The notes under the pieces were generated by a model that saw only the letters and a program-made list of their open reading frames with translations, was not told the origin of the DNA and searched no databases. Shown one piece after another: positions 44,078 to 52,031 of a DNA stretch of 60,884 bases. A program made the translations under genes and the position numbers. Position 1 is the first letter of the stretch, and each line of letters starts with the position of its first letter. This DNA is from Lentisphaeria bacterium. Its GTDB lineage: Bacteria; Verrucomicrobiota; Lentisphaeria; Victivallales; UBA1829. The stretch is taken from contig JAGBXB010000012.1 in assembly GCA_017629515.1 (NCBI GenBank), positions 1-60,884 of the forward strand, written 5' to 3'.

Positions 44078-44881
44078 TCAATTTTCCCGGCAATATTTCA
44101 TAAATGCCCTTGCCACACCATTGGCTGTACCCGGAGAAATCTGTGTTTCCGTAACAGAATACTTTTCCCGTAATAAAGAACCGGCTTTTTCGATAGTACA
44201 CTCCTTCTCTTTTTGCAGTAGATCTTTTATAAAAGCGATATATTGGAGACAGGTCTCTTCCGACGCATCCAGAAAACCGGCAATCTCCTCTTCCCCGGCA
44301 ACTTCATTACCGAATCCGTCAGTTTTATGGGAAAAGATGATCCTTTTCAGTTGTTTTCTCTTACATATTTCCCGTATTTTCCTTATACTTTCCAGATAGG
44401 AAGCCGGATCATGGATCAGGGCGACCCCGGCAAAGCCTGATCCCCTCCCCTCGATAGAGTCTCCGATAATAAGTGTGGAAGTATCTTCTTCAAGAATGCA
44501 GACAGAGTCTTCCGAATGGCCCGGAGTAAAAAATATCCGGCAGGACGCGATTTTTTCCCCGTCACAGAAAGAAATGACATTTTCTTTGAGTTCCTTCACA
44601 TGTGGGGCATTTACACCTGCCGGATGAATAAAAACTTTTGCTCCGCTTGCTTCTGCAATAAGAATATTTCCCTCCACATGATCCTGATGGCTGTGGGTAT
44701 TGAAAATAAGATCGATATCTTTAAGGGACAAATTTTCTTTTTCCAGTTCTTTTTCCAGAAAAGGGGAAACGCTTTCCCGGAAAGCTGTATCTATAAGAAT
44801 ATTTTTCTCCCCTTTGATAAGAGTCATACCGCAATAGGATGCCGCCCAGATATAGCGTATGGGAATTACTTTTGTCTGCAT
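44078..44881 (-). CDS. Metallo-beta-lactamase-fold hydrolase
   Basis: 267 residues, no signal peptide, cytoplasmic. Metal ligands are complete: NTHSHQDHVEG (HxHxDH, about 61-66), TPGHSEDSV, IGDSIEG and FSHKTDG. A helical C-terminal domain (about 190-267) resembles the winged tail of some glyoxalase-like or LACTB2-like members. It is the last gene of the long minus-strand string, 16 nt after comEC; substrate unknown. Confidence 0.87.
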   Translation of the reverse strand: MQTKVIPIRYIWAASYCGMTLIKGEKNILIDTAFRESVSPFLEKELEKENLSLKDIDLIFNTHSHQDHVEGNILIAEASGAKVFIHPAGVNAPHVKELKENVISFCDGEKIASCRIFFTPGHSEDSVCILEEDTSTLIIGDSIEGRGSGFAGVALIHDPASYLESIRKIREICKRKQLKRIIFSHKTDGFGNEVAGEEEIAGFLDASEETCLQYIAFIKDLLQKEKECTIEKAGSLLREKYSVTETQISPGTANGVARAFMKYCREN

Positions 44882-44897
44882 ATTTTTCCTTTCTCAA

Positions 44898-47135
44898 TTA
44901 CCTTATGGGAAAGGAAAAGGAGTAGAAATTCTTTCTGTGATGAAGCAATACTTTTCCTTTCACGGTTCTTATATTTTTATTATTTTCTTCCAAAAGGAGG
45001 ATCTTATCCGGCAGGAATCGAAAAATCATGCCTTTATCAAAACATTCTATTTTTACTTCTCTGATCTTTTTCTTTTCATGGAAAACAAAAGAAACAAATG
45101 GGTCTTTTTCTTCAATAAGATTCTCATTCACACCTCCGGCAAGACGGACCTTCCTGCGTAAGGCAGCAGCTTCTGCGGCATGTGGGGAACTTTCCGGCAT
45201 GATCAGAGAATCTATCTTCATCGTCCGGAAAAGATATTTCAGAGAAGAAATATGACTTTTTCTTACGCTTTGGGAAACAAGAGTATTGATCCTGCTGTGT
45301 CCCCTTGCCCGTAAATAGGCAGAAGCGGAACTGACCATTTCATAACTTGTTGCATCCATAAGAAAAGCATAATCATATTGGGGGATACTTACGGCGATAC
45401 AGGAATATGCTTTATCCTCACCACTTATGATCACTACTTCCCCGCGGGGCAGAAAAAGTCTTGCCGTAAAAAGAAAAACAAGACTTCCCAGAAGAAAAAC
45501 ATACACGATCAACATATATTTTTTCCTGTTTTCCCGCAGCAGCAACAGAAAAACGCACACAAAAACCAGAACCCATATCCCCGCAGGCCGGGGAAGAACC
45601 ATGTTGGAAGAACCGGCGGCAATACGGGAAATCGTCATAAGAAGCCCGGTAAGGATTTCAAGAACAGATGCTGTCAGACTTCCTGTTAATGAAAAAACAT
45701 GAGAAAAAAACGTACCAAGAAAAAATACAGGAAAACACAGCCATACCACAGGAACAAAAAGAAAATTCACCAGCACTGCAAAGGGCGTAATGATCCCCTG
45801 ATAAAAAAGAGTCAGTACACTGCTTACCCCCCATGCGGCAAAACATCCGGCAAAAATTTGTAAAAGGCGTTTCCTGTAATGAAGAAATTTCCTTTTCACT
45901 ATGGAGATATTGCCGGCAGGGATGAAAAAATATTTTTCATACAGGATATTCAAACAGGTATGGATACTTTCCCCGGCAAGCAGCAGAGCAAAAGTCGTAA
46001 TAAAGGAGTAATGCAATCCGGCCTCCCCCAGTTGCGCCGGAAAAAGGAGCATAAGAAAAGTAAAGGCGAAAAAGAGAGAATTTACAGAACTGGAATTATA
46101 AAAACACCCTCTGGCAAAACAATAGGAACTCAACATCACCAACGCCCGGACAGCAGGCATATTCATTCCGGTCATCCACGCATAAAACAAGGTGAAAAAG
46201 GGAATGAGAAACATTCTTGCCTGAAAGGGAAGAAAAATAAGCAACAGGGCAATAAAGGCGGCAAAAAAGCCTGTATGAAGTCCGCTTACAGTAAGGATAT
46301 GGATCGTACCGGTCCGTATCAGATCGCTTTTCGTTTCCTGTTTCACATTCTGGGAACAGCCGAAAAGTAAAGCGGCAGCAAAAGAGCGGTTTGTTTCCGG
46401 AAGAAGAGAAAAAACCTTTTCAGAAAAAGATTTACGCAAATCCAGCAAAAAGGATGTAATAGAGTGTTCCCTGTGACTTTTTTCCACTTCCTCCCCATGG
46501 AGAATATAATGTACCGAGCGGTTTTTCAAGTAGGAACGGTAATCAAAAGAGTTGGAAAATAATGGCGGAGAGGGCTTCCTTAAATATCCGCGGATAATAA
46601 GGATATCACCATAGGCAAGTTCCTCCTTATAGGATTCCGGTACTTTCAGAAGTACTTTTCCATCTATTTTTCTCATTCTTTCCAATGGGGAATACGCCCC
46701 CATAAGAAGACGGCAATAGATCCTTGACGAATTGGAAAGAATTTTTTTATTGCCGAATAAAGAAGCATCTTCCGCACGGACTATGGCAATTATCCCCAGT
46801 TGTTCCCGGTCATTGGCAAAGTTTTTTACAGGGTCATTTTCCATCCTTTCCTGCCAGAAAATACTGCTTGCAAAAACAAGCAGTCCCGGAAGAGCATATT
46901 TCCATACGGTAACAGAAAGAGAAAAGACAAGGGGTGCAACTAAAAGCAGGAACGCCGGGATCAATGCCTGCAAAAGAAAGTTTCCGGGAAAAAGCAGTCC
47001 GGGAAGAAGTACAGAAAGAACACCCGTTGCCATCACCCCGCAGGGAAATCTTCTGGCAAATAAATCCCCTTTTCCACGCAGAAAACGGGAGAAAGAAATA
47101 TATTTTTCCTTTACGAAGGAAAAGAGTTCTTTCAT
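44898..47135 (-). CDS. comEC: ComEC/Rec2-type DNA-uptake channel with degenerate nuclease domain
   Basis: 745 residues. An N-terminal pair of membrane helices leads to the OB-like extracytoplasmic DUF4131 region (YGDILIIRGYLRKPSPP). The Competence domain is about 225-500, with HILTVSGLHTGFF and TGMNMPAVRALVM, the signature of the channel. The C-terminal metallo-beta-lactamase-like domain (about 570-745) has lost its zinc site: LVSQSVRKSHISSL stands where LVxTHxHxDHxGGL is expected. In model organisms ComEC carries single-stranded DNA across the inner membrane. It overlaps the pseudopilin gene by 4 nt. Confidence 0.9.
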   Translation of the reverse strand: MKELFSFVKEKYISFSRFLRGKGDLFARRFPCGVMATGVLSVLLPGLLFPGNFLLQALIPAFLLLVAPLVFSLSVTVWKYALPGLLVFASSIFWQERMENDPVKNFANDREQLGIIAIVRAEDASLFGNKKILSNSSRIYCRLLMGAYSPLERMRKIDGKVLLKVPESYKEELAYGDILIIRGYLRKPSPPLFSNSFDYRSYLKNRSVHYILHGEEVEKSHREHSITSFLLDLRKSFSEKVFSLLPETNRSFAAALLFGCSQNVKQETKSDLIRTGTIHILTVSGLHTGFFAAFIALLLIFLPFQARMFLIPFFTLFYAWMTGMNMPAVRALVMLSSYCFARGCFYNSSSVNSLFFAFTFLMLLFPAQLGEAGLHYSFITTFALLLAGESIHTCLNILYEKYFFIPAGNISIVKRKFLHYRKRLLQIFAGCFAAWGVSSVLTLFYQGIITPFAVLVNFLFVPVVWLCFPVFFLGTFFSHVFSLTGSLTASVLEILTGLLMTISRIAAGSSNMVLPRPAGIWVLVFVCVFLLLLRENRKKYMLIVYVFLLGSLVFLFTARLFLPRGEVVIISGEDKAYSCIAVSIPQYDYAFLMDATSYEMVSSASAYLRARGHSRINTLVSQSVRKSHISSLKYLFRTMKIDSLIMPESSPHAAEAAALRRKVRLAGGVNENLIEEKDPFVSFVFHEKKKIREVKIECFDKGMIFRFLPDKILLLEENNKNIRTVKGKVLLHHRKNFYSFSFPIR

Positions 47136-47905
47136 GGGGATACAGGATCGTAATAGGTGATCTTGCCGTTAAATTTATTTACGCCGAGTGCATAATAGAC
47201 AGGCACATCCCGGGTGGGTGTCACATCCGGATTGGTGCTTCCGGGAGTAACCACACCCTCTTCCAGGGCAAAGAGAGTATTTTCCAGCAATTGTCCATTG
47301 GGCCGGAAGATCATTACTCTCTGGAAAGTGACTGCAGAAGACCCTGAACCGGAAGGATCAAGGAAAGAATGAGCTATTTGTATCCTCTGTGTATTACTGC
47401 TGTCTGCAGCAGTAACGGTCATACCGCTTGCGGAAGAAAGTTCATTTTGCAAAGGTATTCTGCTCCAATAAGAGAAACCGTGATTACCGCTTATTACTGA
47501 ATTTGCTGTACGGGAAACGATGATCCCTTTGCCCAGCATCGTCCAGTTTTCCCCGTCGATCCAGGAATCAAATATCCATTGGGATTCATTATCTCTGGGA
47601 TAAACGACACAGGGACGGCAACTCTGATTGGATAATTTCACCTGCCATGCAGAAAGGGAGGAAATCCAGCCGCTGTCTGTTGCGTCGGGAAAAATAATTG
47701 CCGTATAACAATTATTTGCCACAGCATAGGCTCTGGCTCCTTTGATCTTTCCCGCAAGATCATTGATGGACGCAGTCATGGCATTGCCTTTGGTCAATAC
47801 ATTGAAAGCAGGCATACCAATACCGAAAAGAATGGCGGCAAGGGCAACAACGACCAGAAGTTCCACCAATGTATAACAGGATTTTCCAACTCTTTTCTTT
47901 TTCAT
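47132..47905 (-). CDS. Type II/IV pseudopilin (GspH-like) with prepilin signal
   Basis: 257 residues from ATG 47905 (GAGGT 7 nt upstream); a longer reading has no ribosome site. The leader MKKKRVGKSC is followed by YTLVELLVVVALAAILFGIG, the conserved N-terminal helix with Glu5. The residue before the cut is Cys instead of the usual Gly, so processing by a standard prepilin peptidase is uncertain; PVC prepilins often deviate in this way. The rest fits GspH/FimT minor pseudopilins (AITFQRVMIF- and KFNGKITYYDP-like strands). Its coupling to comEC suggests a DNA-uptake or secretion pilus. Confidence 0.85.
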   Translation of the reverse strand: MKKKRVGKSCYTLVELLVVVALAAILFGIGMPAFNVLTKGNAMTASINDLAGKIKGARAYAVANNCYTAIIFPDATDSGWISSLSAWQVKLSNQSCRPCVVYPRDNESQWIFDSWIDGENWTMLGKGIIVSRTANSVISGNHGFSYWSRIPLQNELSSASGMTVTAADSSNTQRIQIAHSFLDPSGSGSSAVTFQRVMIFRPNGQLLENTLFALEEGVVTPGSTNPDVTPTRDVPVYYALGVNKFNGKITYYDPVSP

Positions 47906-48022
47906 TTGACACCTCACTTTCTTTCTTCCTTCTTTTGAAACAGCCTCCCTTAATAACAATAATCTCATTAGAAGAAAAAGCAAATAAAAAAACTCATTTT
48001 TCAAGGATATTTTTTATAAAGT

Positions 48023-49438
48023 TTACAGAAAAACGATTTTTAATATGTTTTCAGTTTTTTCTGATACCGGCGCAAGAGCGCTTCTGCGTAATTTCCCCGC
48101 ACAGAGAATATTGTTTTCTGCATCCAGGATCAAGGGATATTCCCCTCTTTTCAATGCAGGGATCTTTGCGTCGGAAAAAAGTTTCTTTACATTCACTTCC
48201 TTTGTTCTGCCGAAAGGGATCATTTTTTCACCGCCCTGCCAGAAAGCATAATAAAGGGGGAAAGACAATCCATTTACATCAAAAAGAAATGCGTCTTTCT
48301 CCATTGCAGTACATTCCGTCTTTTCTATTTTCAGGGAAAAACTTTCTTCTTCAGTATATAAAACTTTTTTTTCATCAAGCATTTCCAAATCACACAAGAG
48401 AATTTTTTCCGGCAGTTCTTTTTTTTCCATCAGAAAAAGTTTCCCCATGGAAATCACAAGAAAGGTATTTTCCAATCCGGAAACAGGAATAGAAATACTT
48501 TCCCCGTTTTTCTCTGCCAGATTTTTCCTGTATCGGACAAGACTTTCTTTCACTCTTTGGAGCAATGCCCCATCCGGGATCACCTCTCTGTTACATTTTT
48601 CCCGCAGAAAATACCGGAGAAGCCGGATCAAAAGTGCGTCATGCAGCAAATATAATCCATTGATCTCATATCCACTTTTTCTGAACTTTTCAAAACATTC
48701 CGCTGCCATCTCCTCAATATAAGAAGCATCACACAGCAAACTTTTTGAAGCCGCAAGCATTCCTTTTTCCGCAAAGGGAAAGTTCTGATAAATCTGCGGT
48801 AAAAGGATATTGCGTATGAAATTTCTCCTGTAATCATTTTCTTTATTGGTGGAATCCACGCACCAGGAGTTTTCATTGCACGAAAGAAGAAATTCTTCCA
48901 GTTCTTTTTTGGTAAAATCCAGTAAAGGCCGGAAAAATGTCAAACCGTTTACTTTGGAAAATGCCCGCAAAGAAGTAATACCGGAAGAGTTGGTGCCGCG
49001 GAAAAGCCGTAAAAACATATTTTCCACAACATCCCCGTTATGATGACCGGTAACGATATACTCTTTTTCCGGGTCGGTGATGATTTTTTTCCATGCGTTC
49101 AACCGGCATCTTCTTGCAGCCTCTTCATCCCCCTCCCCCGGCAATCTGTTTTCCGGAACATTCAGAAAAACACATTGAAAAGGAATATTTTTTTCTTCAC
49201 ATTTTTTCCGGCAATACTCTGCATCTTTCAACGATTCCTCCCCACGGAACCCATGTTCAAAATGCACACATTTCAAAAGGAAAAGTTTTTTTGCCCACCA
49301 GAAAGAAAGGAAATACAAAAGAGCAAGAGAATCCGCTCCGCCGCTGAAAGAACAATACAGGACTTTTCCTTTTACTTTTTCCGCAAAAGGAGCAAATTCT
49401 TCCGGCAACAAAAGCCTTTTACTATTTTTTTCCGCCAT
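48023..49438 (-). CDS. tilS: tRNA(Ile)-lysidine synthetase
   Basis: 471 residues. Converts C34 of the CAU tRNA-Ile to lysidine so that it reads AUA; essential in most bacteria. The PP-loop is FSGGADSLALLY, followed by FEHGFRGEES and GHHNGDVVENMFLRLFRG (the TilS hallmark, with Gly-His-His instead of the usual G-H-H-x-D-D). WCVDSTN and YRRNFIRN close the ATPase core, and TilS substrate-binding and C-terminal domains follow to about 470. It lies 11 nt after the alcohol dehydrogenase gene. A 117-nt gap before the pseudopilin gene holds no visible terminator. Confidence 0.95.
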   Translation of the reverse strand: MAEKNSKRLLLPEEFAPFAEKVKGKVLYCSFSGGADSLALLYFLSFWWAKKLFLLKCVHFEHGFRGEESLKDAEYCRKKCEEKNIPFQCVFLNVPENRLPGEGDEEAARRCRLNAWKKIITDPEKEYIVTGHHNGDVVENMFLRLFRGTNSSGITSLRAFSKVNGLTFFRPLLDFTKKELEEFLLSCNENSWCVDSTNKENDYRRNFIRNILLPQIYQNFPFAEKGMLAASKSLLCDASYIEEMAAECFEKFRKSGYEINGLYLLHDALLIRLLRYFLREKCNREVIPDGALLQRVKESLVRYRKNLAEKNGESISIPVSGLENTFLVISMGKLFLMEKKELPEKILLCDLEMLDEKKVLYTEEESFSLKIEKTECTAMEKDAFLFDVNGLSFPLYYAFWQGGEKMIPFGRTKEVNVKKLFSDAKIPALKRGEYPLILDAENNILCAGKLRRSALAPVSEKTENILKIVFL

Positions 49439-49449
49439 AAAAGATCCCG

Positions 49450-50586
49450 TTACAGCAATGTTTCCAACAAAGCAACAACATCCTCATCACTCATGCTTCT
49501 GGGATTGCCTTTCATACTTGCACTGCGGCAATTTTCCACAATAAAGGGGAAATGACTTCTGTTCAAGCCATACTTTCTGAAATTTTTTTCTGTCCCCACA
49601 CTTTCCGCAAGAGCAACTGCTCCACGCAGAAAATCTTCCCCCGTTACGCCGAAATGACACGCTTTGGCCATTGCCGCATATTTTTCTTCACAGCAGGGAA
49701 GATTCCATTTCACCACAGGAGCGATCAATATGGCGCAGGCGACCCCATGGGGCACATGCAGAAGTGCCCCCACTGGATGGGCAAGCCCGTGGATAGCCCC
49801 CAGGCCCGTTGTGGCAAAAGCCATTCCGGTAAGATTGCTTGCTTCCGCCATTGCGTTTCTTGCGGCAAGGTCATTGGGATTTTCACAGGCTTTTTTCAGA
49901 TTTTCCGCAATAAGGCAAAGGGCTTTCAGACACAAACATTCCGAATAAGAGGCGGATTTGGGATTTGTTATACATTCAAAAGCCTGCACAAAAGCATCCA
50001 GACCGCTTGCCGCAGTAAGAGAAGAAGGGCAGGAGACTGTCAAAAGCGGGTCAATAATGGCAAGATCCGGAGTCATTGAGGGATGACGGAGAGATTTTTT
50101 TACGCAGCTATCCCCATCCGCAAGCACAGAATTACTGGTACACTCCGCCCCCGTACCGGAAGTTGTGGGCAATGCGGCAAAAAACAATCCCTTTTTGGGG
50201 ATCTCTTTTTCTCCGGTAAAATATTCTCTGCACATCCCTTCCAGGGGGATAATGGCGGCGGCAGCTTTTGCACAATCTATAACACTACCTCCGCCAATGG
50301 CAATAACCGCCTTTACCTGATTTTTTCTGCCCTCGGCAATGATCCTGTCCACATCTTCAATGGGGCCTTCACTGTGTATGGAATGGATACATGTAACGCT
50401 GTGACCGTTTTTTTGGAGTTTTTCCAGAAGATCTTTATACTCTTCCGAAGAAGCAAAATGATTTCCGGAAACAAGGAGAATTTCTTTATATGGAGAAAGT
50501 TTTTCCGGAAGGACATGGATTTTCCCGTTTCCGAAAATGATTTCAGAAGGCACTTTCACAATATAATTTTCAGTTTCCTGTGTCAT
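49450..50586 (-). CDS. Iron-containing alcohol dehydrogenase family protein
   Basis: 378 residues, group III alcohol dehydrogenase fold. IGGGSVIDCAKA (97-108) binds the NAD(P) phosphate, and PTTSGTGAE contacts the nicotinamide side. Metal ligands are read as D197 and Q201 (GLDAFVQAFE, where most members have D-x3-H), then His in IHGLAHP (266, 270) and HVPHG (280). The Gln occurs in some subfamilies, so activity is still plausible, possibly with altered metal preference. Substrate could be an aldehyde or diol fermentation intermediate. Sits 7 nt after rnc. Confidence 0.88.
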   Translation of the reverse strand: MTQETENYIVKVPSEIIFGNGKIHVLPEKLSPYKEILLVSGNHFASSEEYKDLLEKLQKNGHSVTCIHSIHSEGPIEDVDRIIAEGRKNQVKAVIAIGGGSVIDCAKAAAAIIPLEGMCREYFTGEKEIPKKGLFFAALPTTSGTGAECTSNSVLADGDSCVKKSLRHPSMTPDLAIIDPLLTVSCPSSLTAASGLDAFVQAFECITNPKSASYSECLCLKALCLIAENLKKACENPNDLAARNAMAEASNLTGMAFATTGLGAIHGLAHPVGALLHVPHGVACAILIAPVVKWNLPCCEEKYAAMAKACHFGVTGEDFLRGAVALAESVGTEKNFRKYGLNRSHFPFIVENCRSASMKGNPRSMSDEDVVALLETLL

Positions 50587-50593
50587 AAAGATT

Positions 50594-51310
50594 TTATTCC
50601 TCTTTCATTTCCTCATTACTCTTTTTCTGCAAAATTTTCATTGCTTCGGCGGCGGCATGCTGTTCTGCACTTTTCCGGCTCGTTCCTTTCCCCTGCGCGG
50701 TAAAAATATGATCCAGGGTTACTTCCACAAGATACTCCGGATCATGCGGCGGGCCATTGATGGCAAGAACCGTATATTTGGGAGCCTTCCCTCCATAATG
50801 GGCCTGGGTATATTCCTGTAAAGAGCCTTTGGGGTTCAGATCCTCTAAAAGCGTCATGGGATCAGGATAAACTTTCTGCAACACATCCAGAATAAATGCC
50901 GCCGCTTTCTCTTCCCCTGCGTCCAGATAGATCGCACCGGCAAGAGCCTCAAAAGCATCCGAAAGCGTGGAATCCCTGTCATTGCCATTCTGTTCCAGTT
51001 CCCCTTTGCCCAGCCGGAGAAAATCCCCGATGGCAAGAGTTCTTGCAAAAAGTGCAAGAGTTGTCTGGTTGGCAAGTGCGGAACGCAACTTTGTCAACGC
51101 CCCCTCCTGCAAAGCGGGATAACGGTAATACAGATGTTTGGTAAGAACGATCTGTAAAACAGCATCCCCCAGAAATTCCAGCCGCTGATTATCATATTTC
51201 AATGAAGATTCCGCCGCATAGGATTTATGGGTCATCGCTTCAGTGAGAAGTGCAGATTCCTGAAAATTGATCCCCAGAAGATTCTGGAACCGGACAAGAT
51301 CAGAGATCAT
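50594..51310 (-). CDS. rnc: Ribonuclease III
   Basis: 238 residues; cleaves double-stranded RNA, including rRNA precursors. The RNase III domain has NQRLEFLGDAVLQIVL (38-residue signature region with the metal-binding Glu/Asp) and the second acidic motif SDAFEALAGAIYLDAG. A double-stranded-RNA-binding domain occupies about 155-230 (SLQEYTQAHYGG to SAEQHAAAEAM). It overlaps the LipM/LplA-like gene by 11 nt, which suggests coupling. Confidence 0.95.
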   Translation of the reverse strand: MISDLVRFQNLLGINFQESALLTEAMTHKSYAAESSLKYDNQRLEFLGDAVLQIVLTKHLYYRYPALQEGALTKLRSALANQTTLALFARTLAIGDFLRLGKGELEQNGNDRDSTLSDAFEALAGAIYLDAGEEKAAAFILDVLQKVYPDPMTLLEDLNPKGSLQEYTQAHYGGKAPKYTVLAINGPPHDPEYLVEVTLDHIFTAQGKGTSRKSAEQHAAAEAMKILQKKSNEEMKEE

Positions 51311-52013
51311 CTCCCACCTCGGCGTACTCGTTCCATTTTTCGGTACTGTATTTATTTTTTGCCAGATTTTCCGCAGCAGCGATAAATTCCTCTCTTACCG
51401 GGAAAGGTTCATATGTATAAGCAAGCATCTCTTCAAATTTTTCCTGCAATGCGGCAATGACGATCTTCCGGGGAGGAAGAGAAGTAATTACCACACTTCC
51501 CTGATGAAGGATCCCTTTTCTGGTTCTTCTCTGTGCAGCCCCCGCCAGTTTTGCTCCGGCGGAATCCATTACATCGTTGGGAGATGGGGAAACAAAACAC
51601 TGCAAGGTGGCACGGTCATGTTTGATCCCCAGATCCGGTTCCAGATGTGCGCCTGTCCCCAATCCGGTAAGGGCATCCATCACCGGTTCATGGATGACTT
51701 TGTAACTGTCCATTCTGTTGAGTTCACAAAGGCGGTTGCCTGCGGGAATGGCAAAAGTATAGGTCATATCCACATCGTGATAGACCACCCCTCCCCCGGT
51801 AGGTCTGCGTACAAGGGTGAGTCCGGCAGTTCTGGTTACAGCGGCAGGCTTCTGGGAATATCCGAAGGAAGCAGAGGGTATATCCCAGGCATAAAAACGC
51901 AGAACGGGCGCACCTAAAAGCATGGCTTCATCCTGTAAAAGTTCATCTACGGCCATATTCATAAAAGGACTGCGGGCAATATCATGCCACAAATAACATT
52001 TTTCTTTTTCCAT
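51300..52013 (-). CDS. Lipoate/octanoate transferase (LplA/LipM-like)
   Basis: 237 residues of the BPL/LplA/LipB fold. RRPTGGGVVYHD is the lipoyl-binding loop, GAKLAGAAQRR carries the conserved lysine, and HQGS follows. A Cys in LQCFVSP sits where LipM-type octanoyltransferases have their catalytic cysteine, so this could be LipM rather than a ligase; LplA proteins usually carry a C-terminal accessory domain that is missing here. It would lipoylate the E2 or GcvH proteins. 18 nt after the kinase gene. Confidence 0.83.
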   Translation of the reverse strand: MEKEKCYLWHDIARSPFMNMAVDELLQDEAMLLGAPVLRFYAWDIPSASFGYSQKPAAVTRTAGLTLVRRPTGGGVVYHDVDMTYTFAIPAGNRLCELNRMDSYKVIHEPVMDALTGLGTGAHLEPDLGIKHDRATLQCFVSPSPNDVMDSAGAKLAGAAQRRTRKGILHQGSVVITSLPPRKIVIAALQEKFEEMLAYTYEPFPVREEFIAAAENLAKNKYSTEKWNEYAEVGDDL

Positions 52014-52031
52014 ATTTTTTCTCCTGTCGTA

